A DNA stretch of 43,091 nucleotides from positions 1-43,091 of the forward strand of contig NZ_NCSQ01000159.1 of assembly GCF_002105465.1 (NCBI RefSeq), read 5' to 3'. The notes beneath the pieces are model-generated. The model did not search any database, was not told where the DNA came from, and saw only the letters and a list, made by a program, of their open reading frames with translations. Positions 1-11,624 of the stretch are shown piece by piece; within the stretch, counting starts at the first letter, position 1, and each line of letters opens with the position of its first letter. The DNA comes from Aquidulcibacter paucihalophilus (lineage in GTDB: Bacteria; Pseudomonadota; Alphaproteobacteria; Caulobacterales; Aquidulcibacteraceae). Made by a program: the position numbers and the translations under genes.

Positions 1-228
1 CATCAACAGCCTCAAAGCGAGCAGTTTTTGCGGGTGTCCATCTTCCGCTTGGGTGGGCCACAAAGAGGTGGGCCAACCACGTCGCTTAAACTGTCTTCAG
101 GTGATGTCGTGGTGCTGGGCGGTGCCTCGCGGCATTTCTACCACGGCATAGATCGGGTGCTGTCTGGCTCGTCCAGTCTGATACCCGGCGGCGGACGGAT
201 CAATCTGACGATGCGGGTGGTGGGTTAG
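1..228 (+). CDS. alkB: AlkB-type 2-oxoglutarate/Fe(II) dioxygenase, C-terminal part
   Basis: The frame is open from base 1 to a TAG at 226-228, so only the last 75 or so residues of a gene entering from the left are present. They match the C-terminal half of the AlkB DNA-repair dioxygenase fold: FRLGG, then GDVVVLGGASRHFYHG (holding the distal iron-binding His in FYHG), then GRINLTMR, whose two Arg residues correspond to the 2-oxoglutarate-binding Arg pair of E. coli AlkB. The family oxidatively removes alkyl lesions from DNA or RNA bases. The HxD motif is not visible and would lie left of the window. The first 12 or so residues align less well with the family, so an internal change near the edge cannot be excluded. 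The gene converges on zapE with only a few bases between. Confidence 0.8.
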   Translation, partial: HQQPQSEQFLRVSIFRLGGPQRGGPTTSLKLSSGDVVVLGGASRHFYHGIDRVLSGSSSLIPGGGRINLTMRVVG

Positions 229-235
229 GAGCCCC

Positions 236-1360
236 TCAATCCCCGCCTCGCTCTGCCGCCAGATAGTCGCGCGAGCGCATTTCATAGAGGCGGGAAGCGG
301 TGCGTTCAAACTCAAAGGCTTGGTCGCCTGTGCCATAGAGGCGGTCGGGTTCAGCCTCGGCACTCATGATCAATTTGGTCTTGTTCTCGTAAAGTGCGTC
401 AATCAGGGTGCGGAAGCGGGCGGCTTCATTGCGCTTTTCAGGTCCCATGATCGGAACCCCGTCCAACAGCAATGTCTCAAACCGCTTGGCAAGCGCCAGA
501 TAATCGCTGGCTCCAAGGGCTGCGACACACAAATCCTCAAAGCTCATACGCGCACAGCCAGCAGCCGCGCGTGCAATCTTTAGCTCGCGGCCTGATACAA
601 TCAGCGTGGTCGGGCGGGGTTGCGCGCCTTGGGTCAGGGCCGCCCAAGCTTGATCCATCGCGGCAAAAGCCCGCCCATCGAGGGGGCTATGATAGACAGG
701 CTGGCTTTCAAGTCGCGCAAGGCGATAGTCACGCTGGCCATCCAAGGCGTGCAGCTCCAGCTTTTCTTCCAGCATGGCGATGAAGGGCAAGAAGAGTTGG
801 CGGTTGATGCCATTCTTATAGAGGTCGCGCGGGTGGCGGTTCGAGGTGGCAACGACGACAACTTGGCGCATCCATAATTGCTCAAACAAGCGGCCAAGGA
901 TCATGGCGTCGGCAATGTCGGTCACTTGAAATTCGTCAAAGCATAAGAGCCAAGCTTCAGTGGCGATGGCCTTGGCAACCGGCGGGATCGGATCATCGCC
1001 CGCCCCTTTGACAAAATGGGGTTGTTGTTTGCGCTCTTGGGCGCTCATCGCCCGCCACGCATTCACCCCAGCATGCACCTCGGCCATGAACTCATGAAAA
1101 TGCACGCGCCGCTTCTTTTCAACCGGGGCGACCTCAAAGAAGAGGTCCATCAGCATGCTTTTGCCGCGCCCCACCCCGCCATAGAGATAAATCCCCTCAG
1201 GCGCAGGCTCTGGCCTGCCGAACAGAAAACGCGCTTTACCGGGCCGCCAGTCCTTGAGGCGGTTCTGCAAGATACCCAACAATTCGACCGCCGCCGCTTG
1301 GGCGGGATCGAACTTGATCAAGCCTTGCTCGGCCTTTTGGCGGTAGAGGGCCGCTAGCAT
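236..1360 (-). CDS. zapE: ZapE/AFG1-family ATPase
   Basis: AAA-type P-loop ATPase of the AFG1/ZapE family. In E. coli ZapE associates with the division ring; the mitochondrial homologue AFG1/LACE1 acts in protein quality control. The start is taken as the ATG at 1358-1360, preceded by AAGGA, giving 374 residues, the usual family length; an in-frame upstream extension to 1417 has no such site. Visible motifs are the Walker A box GGVGRGKS at about residues 61-68, Walker B LLCFDEF at about 138-144 followed by the family-typical QVTDIADAMIL, and an R-finger-like ATSNRHPRDLY segment. No signal peptide or membrane segment is seen, so it is probably cytoplasmic or peripheral. It is transcribed toward alkB and seems to stand alone. 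Confidence 0.95.
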   Translation of the reverse strand: MLAALYRQKAEQGLIKFDPAQAAAVELLGILQNRLKDWRPGKARFLFGRPEPAPEGIYLYGGVGRGKSMLMDLFFEVAPVEKKRRVHFHEFMAEVHAGVNAWRAMSAQERKQQPHFVKGAGDDPIPPVAKAIATEAWLLCFDEFQVTDIADAMILGRLFEQLWMRQVVVVATSNRHPRDLYKNGINRQLFLPFIAMLEEKLELHALDGQRDYRLARLESQPVYHSPLDGRAFAAMDQAWAALTQGAQPRPTTLIVSGRELKIARAAAGCARMSFEDLCVAALGASDYLALAKRFETLLLDGVPIMGPEKRNEAARFRTLIDALYENKTKLIMSAEAEPDRLYGTGDQAFEFERTASRLYEMRSRDYLAAERGGD

Positions 1361-1435
1361 TTTAGATCCTTGGAGCTTGCTAAGTCGCCGAACCCCAATG
1401 CCCCTGAAACATCCCAAGACATGTGATCGAGCCTA

Positions 1436-1750
1436 TCAAGCATTCTTTTGACCGAGTTGTTTCCGAATGCGCAGTCCAAGCCAAATGGTGCCGACGCCAT
1501 ACATTAAGGGAAGGAATAGAAAGATCCCAAAAAAGGAGAGGCTATAAGTCTCGCCACCTGTTTTGTAGGCAATGATTACGGTTACGAGAACAATCAAATA
1601 AGCCGTAAAGAAGATAAGTATGGCGAACAAGATGAGTTTGATTAACTTCTTCCAAGCTTTCTTGCGGACAAACTGAATTGATTGCCAAAATAGCATAAGG
1701 GTCCCAATGCCAGAGAGGAACCAAGTTGTTATCATTATCAGTTGGCCCAT
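1436..1750 (-). CDS. small three-helix membrane protein, unknown
   Basis: A 104-residue protein with three strongly hydrophobic stretches (about residues 4-24, 36-60 and 72-92), separated by short basic segments such as RKKAWKK and ending RIRKQLGQK, so it is predicted to sit in the inner membrane. I recognise no family. Base composition is clearly more AT-rich than the flanking zapE and mmsA genes, partly because of the Ile/Leu/Phe-rich content, and this may also hint at recent acquisition. There is no good ribosome-binding site upstream of the ATG at 1750; an internal ATG at residue 6 is an alternative start. It sits between zapE and mmsA on the same strand. Confidence 0.5.
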   Translation of the reverse strand: MGQLIMITTWFLSGIGTLMLFWQSIQFVRKKAWKKLIKLILFAILIFFTAYLIVLVTVIIAYKTGGETYSLSFFGIFLFLPLMYGVGTIWLGLRIRKQLGQKNA

Positions 1751-1788
1751 GTTGATTGATTCATTAGTTTGCTATTGTTCCCCCACCT

Positions 1789-3282
1789 TCATTTCATCGT
1801 CGGGATGACAAATTCTGCGGCACCTGCGCCTTCGGGCCAGCGGGCGGTGACGGTTTTGACTTTGGTAAAGAAGCGCACCCCTTCAGTCCCGTGCTGGTTG
1901 GCGTCGCCAAAGGCAGAGCGTTTCCAGCCACCAAAGCTGTGATAGGCCAAGGGCACGGGGATGGGCACATTGATGCCCACCATGCCGACTTCAACGCGGC
2001 TGGCGAATTCGCGCGCGGCGCGGCCATTGCGGGTATAGATGGCGGTGCCATTGCCATATTGGTGCGCATTAGGCAGGGCAATTGCGCTGTCAAAATCCTC
2101 TGCCCGCGCGATTTGCAAGACAGGCCCGAAGATTTCGGTCTTATAGCTCTCCATCGTGGGTGTGACCCGGTCGATCAGCGAGCCGCCCAGATAAAAGCCA
2201 TCTTCATAGCCTTGGAACGAAACTGTGCGGCCATCGACCACAAGCTCTGCGCCTTCCTGCACCGATTTGTCGATCCAATTAATGACATTCTGGCGGTGTT
2301 CGCGGCTGATCAGCGGACCGTAATCGACCTCGGGGTCAAGGCTTGGGCCAACCTTGAGGGCTTCGACGCGGGGCTTCAGACGGGCAATTAGGGCGTCTGC
2401 CACTTTGTCGGTCACAGGCACAGCCACCGAAATCGCCATACAGCGCTCGCCCGCACTGCCATAGCCTGCGCCGATAAGGTCATTGGTCACTTGGTCGAGG
2501 TCAGCGTCGGGCAGGATGATGGCATGGTTCTTGGCCCCACCCATGGCTTGGACGCGCTTTCCATAGGTGGCACCCTTGGCATAAATATATTCGGCCACAG
2601 CCGAGGAGCCGACAAAGCTGACAGCCTTCACATCGGGGTGCTCTAGGATTGCATCCACCACCGCTTTGTCGCCATTGACGACTTGATAAATGCCATCGGG
2701 TAGGCCTGCCTCCCGTAACAGCTCGCCCAAGCGCACGGGCACAGAGGGGTCTTTTTCGCTGGGCTTACAGATAAAGGCATTGCCGCAGGCAATGGCCACG
2801 CCAAACATCCACATCGGGATCATCGCGGGGAAGTTGAACGGGGTGATGCCCGCGACCACGCCAAGCGGCTGGCGCATGGAATACATATCAATGCCGGGGC
2901 CGGCACCTTCGGTAAACTCCCCCTTCAATAAATGCGGAATGCCGCAGGCAAATTCGATGACTTCAAGGCCGCGCTGAATATCGCCCTTGGCGTCCGCGAC
3001 CGTCTTGCCATGCTCGGACGACAACAGGCGGGCCAAATCCTCCATATCGCGTTCCAAGAGGGCCTTGAACGCAAACATCACCCGCGCGCGCTTTTGGGGA
3101 TTGGTGGCCGCCCAAGCCGGTTGGGCAGCTTTGGCTCCGGCCACCGCCTCAGCCAGAAAGTCCGCCGAAGCCAATTCCACCAGCGCTTGGACCTTGCCCG
3201 TAGACGGATCATAGACATTGTGGAAGCGGCCTGTATTTGCCGCTTTGGTTTGTCCGTCGATGAAATGATGGATTTCGCGCAT
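1789..3282 (-). CDS. mmsA: CoA-acylating methylmalonate-semialdehyde dehydrogenase
   Basis: Aldehyde dehydrogenase superfamily enzyme of 497 residues. It oxidises methylmalonate semialdehyde (valine catabolism) and malonate semialdehyde with NAD and CoA to propionyl-CoA and acetyl-CoA. Family assignment rests on the strong MmsA-type segments TPFNFPAMIPMWMF (about 148-160), SFVGSSAVAEYIY (about 222-234), MGGAKNHAIILPDADLDQ (about 247-264) and the catalytic Cys281 in GSAGERCMAIS. In this subfamily the usual Glu general base is replaced, consistent with the AKNHA segment. The start has AAGGGG a few bases upstream. The gene is monocistronic and divergent from the autotransporter at 3523. Valine breakdown would normally need further genes, none of which are in the window. 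Confidence 0.95.
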   Translation of the reverse strand: MREIHHFIDGQTKAANTGRFHNVYDPSTGKVQALVELASADFLAEAVAGAKAAQPAWAATNPQKRARVMFAFKALLERDMEDLARLLSSEHGKTVADAKGDIQRGLEVIEFACGIPHLLKGEFTEGAGPGIDMYSMRQPLGVVAGITPFNFPAMIPMWMFGVAIACGNAFICKPSEKDPSVPVRLGELLREAGLPDGIYQVVNGDKAVVDAILEHPDVKAVSFVGSSAVAEYIYAKGATYGKRVQAMGGAKNHAIILPDADLDQVTNDLIGAGYGSAGERCMAISVAVPVTDKVADALIARLKPRVEALKVGPSLDPEVDYGPLISREHRQNVINWIDKSVQEGAELVVDGRTVSFQGYEDGFYLGGSLIDRVTPTMESYKTEIFGPVLQIARAEDFDSAIALPNAHQYGNGTAIYTRNGRAAREFASRVEVGMVGINVPIPVPLAYHSFGGWKRSAFGDANQHGTEGVRFFTKVKTVTARWPEGAGAAEFVIPTMK

Positions 3283-3522
3283 GGTGCTGCCCCTTATCTT
3301 CCGATAGCCTTAGCCTGTGATGCGGCAGAGATAAACTGTATGGGTTCAGCCAGTATCAGGCGGCATTGTCGTCGCCTTGAAGATCATGAACAAAACGATA
3401 ATCACGAAGGCTTGATCCAACGTGCTATGGCATTGACGCCCACCTGCCAAGCTTTAGTTTCGCGCAACTTAGAAGCGACAGCGCGGCTCTTAAGCGCTGG
3501 GGTAATCGCGATTTGAGGGGGT
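3283..3522. other. divergent intergenic region between mmsA and the autotransporter
   Basis: 240 bases carrying the 5' regions of both divergent genes. I see no convincing paired -35/-10 boxes, no RNA gene and no credible small coding frame. The only clear signal is GAGGGG just before the ATG at 3523, a good ribosome-binding site for the autotransporter. Confidence 0.5.
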
Positions 3523-6500
3523 ATGAAAATGAAGATTTCGAGAAAAACTTTAACCAATACAGTGGCTAGCTTGGCTTTGGGCTTTGGTGCGTTCGCAGGT
3601 GCGCCGGCTGTGGCGCTGGTCACCCCCGATTCAGTTTCGCCCGCTGCGGTGGTCGATACCAATAATACGCGGCCCTATTGGGTCGGCTTGGGCATCCGTA
3701 ATGAAGCTGGCACCGGTGGCGGGACCTGTACGGGCCTGCTTATCAATCCGCGTACCGTTCTGTTTGCCGCCCATTGTGTCGATAGTTTGGCTCCAGGCGC
3801 GTATGACGGCAATTCGCGCGGTAATCGCGCCCAAGTCGGTTACACAACCGACCCCACTTTTGGCAATGTGAACCTGCGCAACTGGCTCTTCGGGCAAGAC
3901 TTTATCGTGCCGCGCGGGGATGGACGGACCATGGTGAACTCAACCATGGTTTGGTGGGATCCGCGCGCCCGCAATGGCCCCAATGCGCGCGCCAATGAAG
4001 GCACCTTCCTGCCTGCCGATATTGCAATTGCTGGCTTTGATACCCCGACCGAAATCTTGGGACGCGATGCAGCCAATGGGATTGGTCTGTTGTTTTCGCA
4101 AGTTAGCGGTGCTGTCCCTGTAACCATTGGCGGCTATGGCCAAGCGGGCAATGGCTTGACGGGTGCCCGTCTATCCGGAACGGACGATACCTTCTTCCGC
4201 CGTTTGGGCAGTAATGTGCTGCAGTTTTTGGGCAGTTCCCGTGATCTGAACATTGGCGTCTATGGGGCTGCTATCGGCAATGGCTTGAGCCCTTCGACCC
4301 TTGTCTATCAAGACATGTATTGGTTCGATTTCGACGATCCATCGCGCGCCACGCGCCCCTTTTCGGCCAGCATCACGCGCAGTGCCACTGGCAATACGTT
4401 TGATTTCGACGTGTTTCCGGGCGCAGCGGTTGCGGGCGAAGCCAGCACGGCGGCAGGGGATTCGGGCAGCCCTCTGGTGACTTCCGCATTTGGACGGGAA
4501 GTTTCTTTGGGCGTGTTGAGCCAGGGGTCGCGCTTCTTCTTTGATGCGGTTGGCAATCCGAATGACAATTTCGGCTTCTTCTCGGTTCCCTTTGCCAATT
4601 TTGGCACGATCGCAGGCTATAACCCGCTTTATCTGTTCTGGGATCAAATCCTGATCAATAACCCCTACAAATATGTGACGGTTGCCGCAGGCGATGGGGA
4701 GTGGACGGATGCGACACGCTGGCGGCAAGAGTTAGACCCGCTTTATTTCACCTTGTCAGGGTCCACTTTGGTCAATGCTTTGCCGACAACGGCAGCAGCC
4801 GGCGTAACGGACGCTTCCACCAATTTTGGTACCATCACGCCAAACCCTGCGAACATAAAGCTCTGCACCTTGTCGAGCACCTGTCCGGCAACGGGCGGCA
4901 CCGCTAATCCGCTCCACACTGATAATGCTGGGATCGTGAATTTGGTGTCGGATGCCGTAGAAGCCGAGACCGGCTCAGGCGAAGTCGCGCCCAGCCGCTT
5001 TATGGGCGCAAGCGCAGAAGCGGTGGCGAGCACTCAGGATCTGCCCAGTGCAAAGGTCGATTGGATCGCCTCAGAAGCATCCTCGACCTTGCCCTGGACC
5101 TCCGGCCGTCTGGCCCTCAATTCTGGGGCCCTAACGGGGGTTGGTACCAGTGGCTTCACACCCAATAATACCGATGGCGTGGCCGGGGTGCAAAACTCCA
5201 CCCGTTATTTCGAAGTCAATTTGCGCGCGGCAGGCACAACCTCGATGACAGGCGTTACCGCCACAATCGACCGCCTCAATGTGCGGGGTGCGCAGTCGGG
5301 CTTGAATATCCGGGCTGGTAGCCGCTTGAACACCACGATCTCGTCCTTTGTGGATGCGGGTGTCTTGAATGTCGATGGCATTTTCGCGCCGCGCCAACTC
5401 AATGTTTTGGGCGGTACCGTGTCGGGCTCTGGTTCGATCCTGACCCAATCGGGCGTCTTGGTTGCTGGCGGCGTATTAACCCCGGGGGCAGCTGGTGGCG
5501 TCGGGACCTTGTCGATCAGCGGCGGGGCTGGCTTTGGCAGCACGGGCACATTTGGTGTTGATATCGCCAGTGCATCATCTGCTGACCGCTTGAATGTGAC
5601 TGGCAATCTGGTGTTGGGCGGTGGCTTTGCTGCCAACTTCTTGAATAATTATGTCCCAGACTTTGGCACCAGCTGGAATATTGCTTCGGCTACGGGCACG
5701 ACGAGCGGCGCCTTCACTCTGATTGCGTCGAACTTGCCCGGCGTCTTGCGCGCGACACCGCGTGTATCTGGCCGGGATGTGTTCCTCGACATTACGGCAG
5801 TGCCTTACACCTCGTTTGCGGCCTGCTCGAGTGTACAATGTTCGGGGCTTGCAAGCCTGCTCGATAGTAACCGCGCCAGCAATTACAACAGCTTGGCGTC
5901 CATCTATCGCTTCTCGGACCGTCTCAATCCCATCGAGGCCGCAAACTTCCTGCAGGCCTTGACCCCCTGGGATAACCAGCTTGCGGCCCAATCCATGTTG
6001 CGGACGTCGGAATCCATGAGTGCCATGATCATGGGACGTGTGGCCCAAGTGCGGCAGACCGGTGCGCAAGGTGCCCATTGGGGCGGCATTCAAATGGCCG
6101 CTATCAGTGGCGGCACTGGCGTGATGACCGATGCAGGCGATGTTCTGCCGGCATCCAGCGGTTCCACGGCGATGAAACCCGGCTGGAGCGCCTTTGGTGA
6201 AGTGCGTGGCCTTCGTGCCCATGTAGAGGCTCAAAGGGGCTTTTTGGGCGCGCGGACGGAGACCGTGACGGGTGTGGTCGGTCTTGACTATAGCCAGAAA
6301 AATTATGTCTTGGGGGCGGCCCTCCATCTCGCCAATGGCACCAGCAAATTGTCGAACCGCAGCGCCAAGACAAAGTCGGACGCGGCGGCCTTGTCTGTCT
6401 ATGGCAGTGTGTCTGGACCCGTCTTGGCCTTGGACGCCTATGCCTCTCGGGGGGCTGGTAATCTCGACATGACGCGTTTTGCAGGACCCTTGGCGGCGTC

Positions 6501-6993
6501 GGGCTCAACCGATAGCACGCTGACCAGCTTGGGTGCCGCACTCAGTGCCACCCAGAAAACCGCGTGGGGTTCTTACATACCCAGCGTCTCCATTGCCTAT
6601 GACAAGGCTGAGATTGATGCCTATCGGGAGTCTGGACCGATTGGTCTAACGGTGGGCGCGCGTACCGTTGAAGCGCTGGTGGCCCGCTTGGGTGTGACAG
6701 CCTATGGCGACTTTGGCACGGGCGGCAACATCAAGCCTTGGGCACGGGTTGCCCTCGCCCATGACTTCCAAGCCTTGGACACAGGTGCCAGCGGCCTTGG
6801 CTTTGCTGCGGCTTCCAGCGTGACCTTGGCCAATGTGGCGGGCCTTGCGCAGGATAAATCCTGGGGCGAAGTCGGCCTTGGGGTTGAGGCCAAGCTAAAG
6901 TCGGCTACCTTGGGTCTCAGCTATGAGACGACGATTGACCGCACCGATGTTCGGGTGGAACAGGTGCGCGCCCGGGTCCGCGTCGCTTTCTAA
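3523..6993 (+). CDS. autotransporter with N-terminal trypsin-like serine protease domain
   Basis: An 1156-residue secreted protein. Residues 1-31 are a signal peptide (basic MKMKISRK, hydrophobic core, APAVA cleavage-like end). Residues about 45-370 form an S1-type protease domain: TCTGLLINPRTVLFAAHC gives His84, PADIAIAGFD gives Asp166, and AGDSGSP gives Ser314, a complete catalytic triad. The middle, about 380-870, is rich in Gly, Ser, Thr and Asn with repetitive strand-like segments, as in a beta-helical passenger. From about residue 885 to the end is an autotransporter beta-barrel, ending in alternating polar/hydrophobic strands and a terminal Phe (RVRVAF), the usual outer-membrane assembly signal. 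By family it would export and display or release its own protease. Substrate unknown. GAGGGG precedes the start and a strong hairpin follows the stop. Confidence 0.92.
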   Translation: MKMKISRKTLTNTVASLALGFGAFAGAPAVALVTPDSVSPAAVVDTNNTRPYWVGLGIRNEAGTGGGTCTGLLINPRTVLFAAHCVDSLAPGAYDGNSRGNRAQVGYTTDPTFGNVNLRNWLFGQDFIVPRGDGRTMVNSTMVWWDPRARNGPNARANEGTFLPADIAIAGFDTPTEILGRDAANGIGLLFSQVSGAVPVTIGGYGQAGNGLTGARLSGTDDTFFRRLGSNVLQFLGSSRDLNIGVYGAAIGNGLSPSTLVYQDMYWFDFDDPSRATRPFSASITRSATGNTFDFDVFPGAAVAGEASTAAGDSGSPLVTSAFGREVSLGVLSQGSRFFFDAVGNPNDNFGFFSVPFANFGTIAGYNPLYLFWDQILINNPYKYVTVAAGDGEWTDATRWRQELDPLYFTLSGSTLVNALPTTAAAGVTDASTNFGTITPNPANIKLCTLSSTCPATGGTANPLHTDNAGIVNLVSDAVEAETGSGEVAPSRFMGASAEAVASTQDLPSAKVDWIASEASSTLPWTSGRLALNSGALTGVGTSGFTPNNTDGVAGVQNSTRYFEVNLRAAGTTSMTGVTATIDRLNVRGAQSGLNIRAGSRLNTTISSFVDAGVLNVDGIFAPRQLNVLGGTVSGSGSILTQSGVLVAGGVLTPGAAGGVGTLSISGGAGFGSTGTFGVDIASASSADRLNVTGNLVLGGGFAANFLNNYVPDFGTSWNIASATGTTSGAFTLIASNLPGVLRATPRVSGRDVFLDITAVPYTSFAACSSVQCSGLASLLDSNRASNYNSLASIYRFSDRLNPIEAANFLQALTPWDNQLAAQSMLRTSESMSAMIMGRVAQVRQTGAQGAHWGGIQMAAISGGTGVMTDAGDVLPASSGSTAMKPGWSAFGEVRGLRAHVEAQRGFLGARTETVTGVVGLDYSQKNYVLGAALHLANGTSKLSNRSAKTKSDAAALSVYGSVSGPVLALDAYASRGAGNLDMTRFAGPLAASGSTDSTLTSLGAALSATQKTAWGSYIPSVSIAYDKAEIDAYRESGPIGLTVGARTVEALVARLGVTAYGDFGTGGNIKPWARVALAHDFQALDTGASGLGFAAASSVTLANVAGLAQDKSWGEVGLGVEAKLKSATLGLSYETTIDRTDVRVEQVRARVRVAF

Positions 6994-7015
6994 GTCACGT
7001 TTGATACATCCATTG

Positions 7016-7046
7016 CCAAGCCCAAAGCCGCGCGCTTTGGGCTTGG
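7016..7046 (+). terminator. perfect 13-bp hairpin after the autotransporter
   Basis: The arm CCAAGCCCAAAGC at 7016-7028 is perfectly complementary to 7034-7046, with a 5-base loop (CGCGC). It begins 22 bases after the autotransporter stop, where a terminator is expected. It is not followed by a run of T, so it could instead be a factor-assisted stop or an mRNA-stabilising hairpin. Confidence 0.6.
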
Positions 7047-7121
7047 TATCTGGGCTTGCCAAATCCATCTGGTCCATGGCAGCTTCTACCCCAGCGACCG
7101 CTTGCGTCGTTGGATTGTTTG

Positions 7122-7994
7122 ATGCCTGAACAGCAACCCCATCGCGACAAACATATCATCGATATCCTGATCGAAGAGCGTGCGCCCAGTCTCGCAAAGT
7201 CGGTGTTTTGGCCGATTATTCGGGCGTCTCTCAACAAATTGCTCGATTATGATCAGGCGGTCACCATGGCCGACACCATCGCATCCCTGCCGGGCCTGCC
7301 CGCATTAGAGGAAGTGGCGCATCTTCTGTCGGTCCGCACGCAAACACGGGGGTTTGAGCATATTCCTCAAAGTGGTCGGTGTGTGATTGTGGCCAATCAT
7401 CCAACCGGGATTGCGGACGGCATCGCGGCTTGGGACGCGATCAAACCTATCCGGCCCGACTTAATCTTCTATGCCAATGCCGATGCCCATCGTGTGTCTG
7501 CCGGCTTTATCGACGTCTTGGTGCCGGTTGAGTGGGAAGAGCATAAGCGGACCCGGGAGAAAACGCGCGAGACCTTGCGGCTGACCCAAGAGGCGTTTCA
7601 AGCAGAGCGGGCGATCTTTATCTTTCCGGCTGGTCGGCTTGCCCGCCATGTGAATGGGGTTTTGCGAGATCCAGAGTGGATGAGTTCGGCCGTCTCCATC
7701 GCCCGAAAGAATCGTGCCCCAATTGTGCCGATCCATATGACAGGTCCTTGGAGCTTTTGGTTTCACTTTTTTGATCGCTTTTCCAAGGAATTGCGTGACA
7801 TCACTTTATTCAAAGAGCTGTTGAACAAGAAAGGCCAGCTCTTCACCTTGTCGGCCGGTCCCGCGATCCCCCCCGACCATCTTTTGGGCGATGCGGCCGA
7901 GGTAACAGAGCGTCTCAAACAGCATGTCGAAACGGTGATGCCCGACCGCCCCGATGCGCCCTTTGTGCCGCTGGCACCCGCACCTGCAGCCTGA
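7122..7994 (+). CDS. lysophospholipid acyltransferase (PlsC-like) family protein
   Basis: A 290-residue acyltransferase of the 1-acylglycerol-3-phosphate acyltransferase superfamily. The catalytic block is VIVANHPTGIADG (His followed six residues later by Asp, the variant spacing seen in haemolysin-like and ornithine-lipid acyltransferase branches), and the substrate-binding block is FIFPAGRLAR followed later by IVPIHMTGPWSFWF. There is no clear membrane segment, so it is probably a peripheral inner-membrane enzyme acylating a lyso-lipid or acyl-amino-acid precursor. The start is the ATG at 7122; an in-frame extension from 7056 would run into the hairpin region and lacks a ribosome-binding site. 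It lies upstream of obgE with a 62-base gap. The exact substrate cannot be told from sequence. Confidence 0.8.
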   Translation: MPEQQPHRDKHIIDILIEERAPSLAKSVFWPIIRASLNKLLDYDQAVTMADTIASLPGLPALEEVAHLLSVRTQTRGFEHIPQSGRCVIVANHPTGIADGIAAWDAIKPIRPDLIFYANADAHRVSAGFIDVLVPVEWEEHKRTREKTRETLRLTQEAFQAERAIFIFPAGRLARHVNGVLRDPEWMSSAVSIARKNRAPIVPIHMTGPWSFWFHFFDRFSKELRDITLFKELLNKKGQLFTLSAGPAIPPDHLLGDAAEVTERLKQHVETVMPDRPDAPFVPLAPAPAA

Positions 7995-8044
7995 AATCTA
8001 CCCCCTGAATGGCTTGGCTTTCATTGTGGCGCGTTCCGCGCTAA

Positions 8045-10254
<2,210 letters not shown>

Positions 10255-10263
10255 GTCTGGGCG

Positions 10264-10557
10264 TTAGGCGGCCCAGCGCTTCTCATTCAGTTCACGGTCA
10301 ATCGCTTGGGCAAAGTCCTGTTTCGTCAAAACCAGCTTTTCAGTGGCTTGAACTTGTTTGCCCACCTTACGCGCCACATAGCGCTGCAATTGCCCGTCTG
10401 CGCGAATACCAGTCAGGCGCTTGAGATAATTGATTTGGGCCGTCGTTGGTCGACTGGCGGTCGGCAAGGGCGAGTCCTGCCGTGGGGATGGGGCCACAGG
10501 CTTGGTGTGGGGGCGTTCTGCCTCCAAGGCTGGCAAAAGAGATAATTGCATCGCCAT
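10264..10557 (-). CDS. small conserved-looking protein, unknown
   Basis: A 97-residue soluble protein in two parts: a Pro/Ala-rich, probably disordered N-terminus (about 1-38), then a helical segment with the motif TTAQINYLKRLTG followed by a basic stretch (RYVARKVGKQV) and a C-terminal helix (KQDFAQAIDRELNEK). The Q-x-x-YL-x-x-LTG motif recurs in small nucleic-acid-linked modules of unknown role, but I cannot assign a family. The start at 10557 or three codons later (MQLSLL) cannot be decided. It converges on proB with 9 bases between the stops. Confidence 0.6.
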   Translation of the reverse strand: MAMQLSLLPALEAERPHTKPVAPSPRQDSPLPTASRPTTAQINYLKRLTGIRADGQLQRYVARKVGKQVQATEKLVLTKQDFAQAIDRELNEKRWAA

Positions 10558-10769
10558 TCCTTTCTGGTCTGACTGCGATTGATAAGAACAAGATAGGAAC
10601 GAAAAAACGAGTCTGCAAGAGAGATCGACAAAATAAGCGCTTTCTTACGTCCGATTATGACGTTTGTTATCCCTGAGTCAGGTTCATGGGCCGTTCAGAC
10701 CTTGTTTCGTATCGCCAAATAGGCCTTAAACTAGTCTCTTCAGAGCCAAAGGCGCGGTTGGGAGCGAGT

Positions 10770-11624
10770 ATGAACGAGCATATGATTGTCGGCCATGATG
10801 GGGTGAAGACTTATGTCGCGGATTTCGACCCAGTTGGGGCCTATACGGGGCCGCCTGTTCTGTGTCTGCATGGCCTGACGCGCAATCATAAAGACTTTTT
10901 GGCAGTCATCGAACCGATTCGCCGCATGGGCCGTCGGGTCTTAGCGCTCGATGTACGTGGTCGGGGTCGCTCGGATTGGGACCCCAATCCTAGCAATTAT
11001 AATCCATTGGTCTATGCGCAAGATGTTCTGACCGTTTTGAACCGACTGGGTCTTAAGCGGGCCGTGTTCCTTGGAACGAGCATGGGCGGCATTATCACCA
11101 TGCTGGTCGCCGCTTTTTCCCAAACTACCGTTGCGGGCGCGATCTTGAACGATATTGGTCCTGAAGTGGATCCCACAGGCCTGAAGCGCATTCAAGGCTA
11201 TGTTGGTAAAATGGGGCGAGCCCAGACTTGGGATGAAGCTGCGACCATGATGTCGGTGATCGGCGAAGCCGCTTTCCCAGACAAAGACCTTGCTTTTTGG
11301 GCAGATTTTGCCCGAAAGACCTGTATTGAGACTGCCGATGGGATTGTGTTCGACTATGACCCCGCCATCGCACATGTGGCCAGTTCTGGCGGAACCGAGG
11401 CCATTCCAACCCTGTGGGATCAGTATGGGGCGCTGTTGCCGATCCCAACAGCGGTTATTCGCGGTGCACTTTCGGATCTTTTGTCGGCTGAAATTGTCGC
11501 GCGGATGAAGCTTGCGAAGCCGGACCTCATCACAGCCGAGGTCCCCAATGTTGGCCATGCGCCAACCCTGGAAGAACCGGAGGCTTGGGCAGCAATTGAA
11601 GCGATCATTCGTCAGACAAAATAA
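10770..11624 (+). CDS. alpha/beta-fold hydrolase
   Basis: A 284-residue hydrolase of the alpha/beta superfamily. Visible elements are the oxyanion strand LCLHGLTRNH (about 32-40), DVRGRGRSDW (about 61-70), the nucleophile elbow GTSMGG with Ser104, and the terminal His263 in VGHAPTLEEPE; the likely acid is the Asp in RGALSD. The start was chosen at 10770, where GGGAGCGAG lies just upstream; an extension to 10686 has no such site. Substrate unknown: the family includes esterases, C-C bond hydrolases and dehalogenase-like enzymes. It stands alone between a minus-strand gene and a chemoreceptor. Confidence 0.88.
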   Translation: MNEHMIVGHDGVKTYVADFDPVGAYTGPPVLCLHGLTRNHKDFLAVIEPIRRMGRRVLALDVRGRGRSDWDPNPSNYNPLVYAQDVLTVLNRLGLKRAVFLGTSMGGIITMLVAAFSQTTVAGAILNDIGPEVDPTGLKRIQGYVGKMGRAQTWDEAATMMSVIGEAAFPDKDLAFWADFARKTCIETADGIVFDYDPAIAHVASSGGTEAIPTLWDQYGALLPIPTAVIRGALSDLLSAEIVARMKLAKPDLITAEVPNVGHAPTLEEPEAWAAIEAIIRQTK

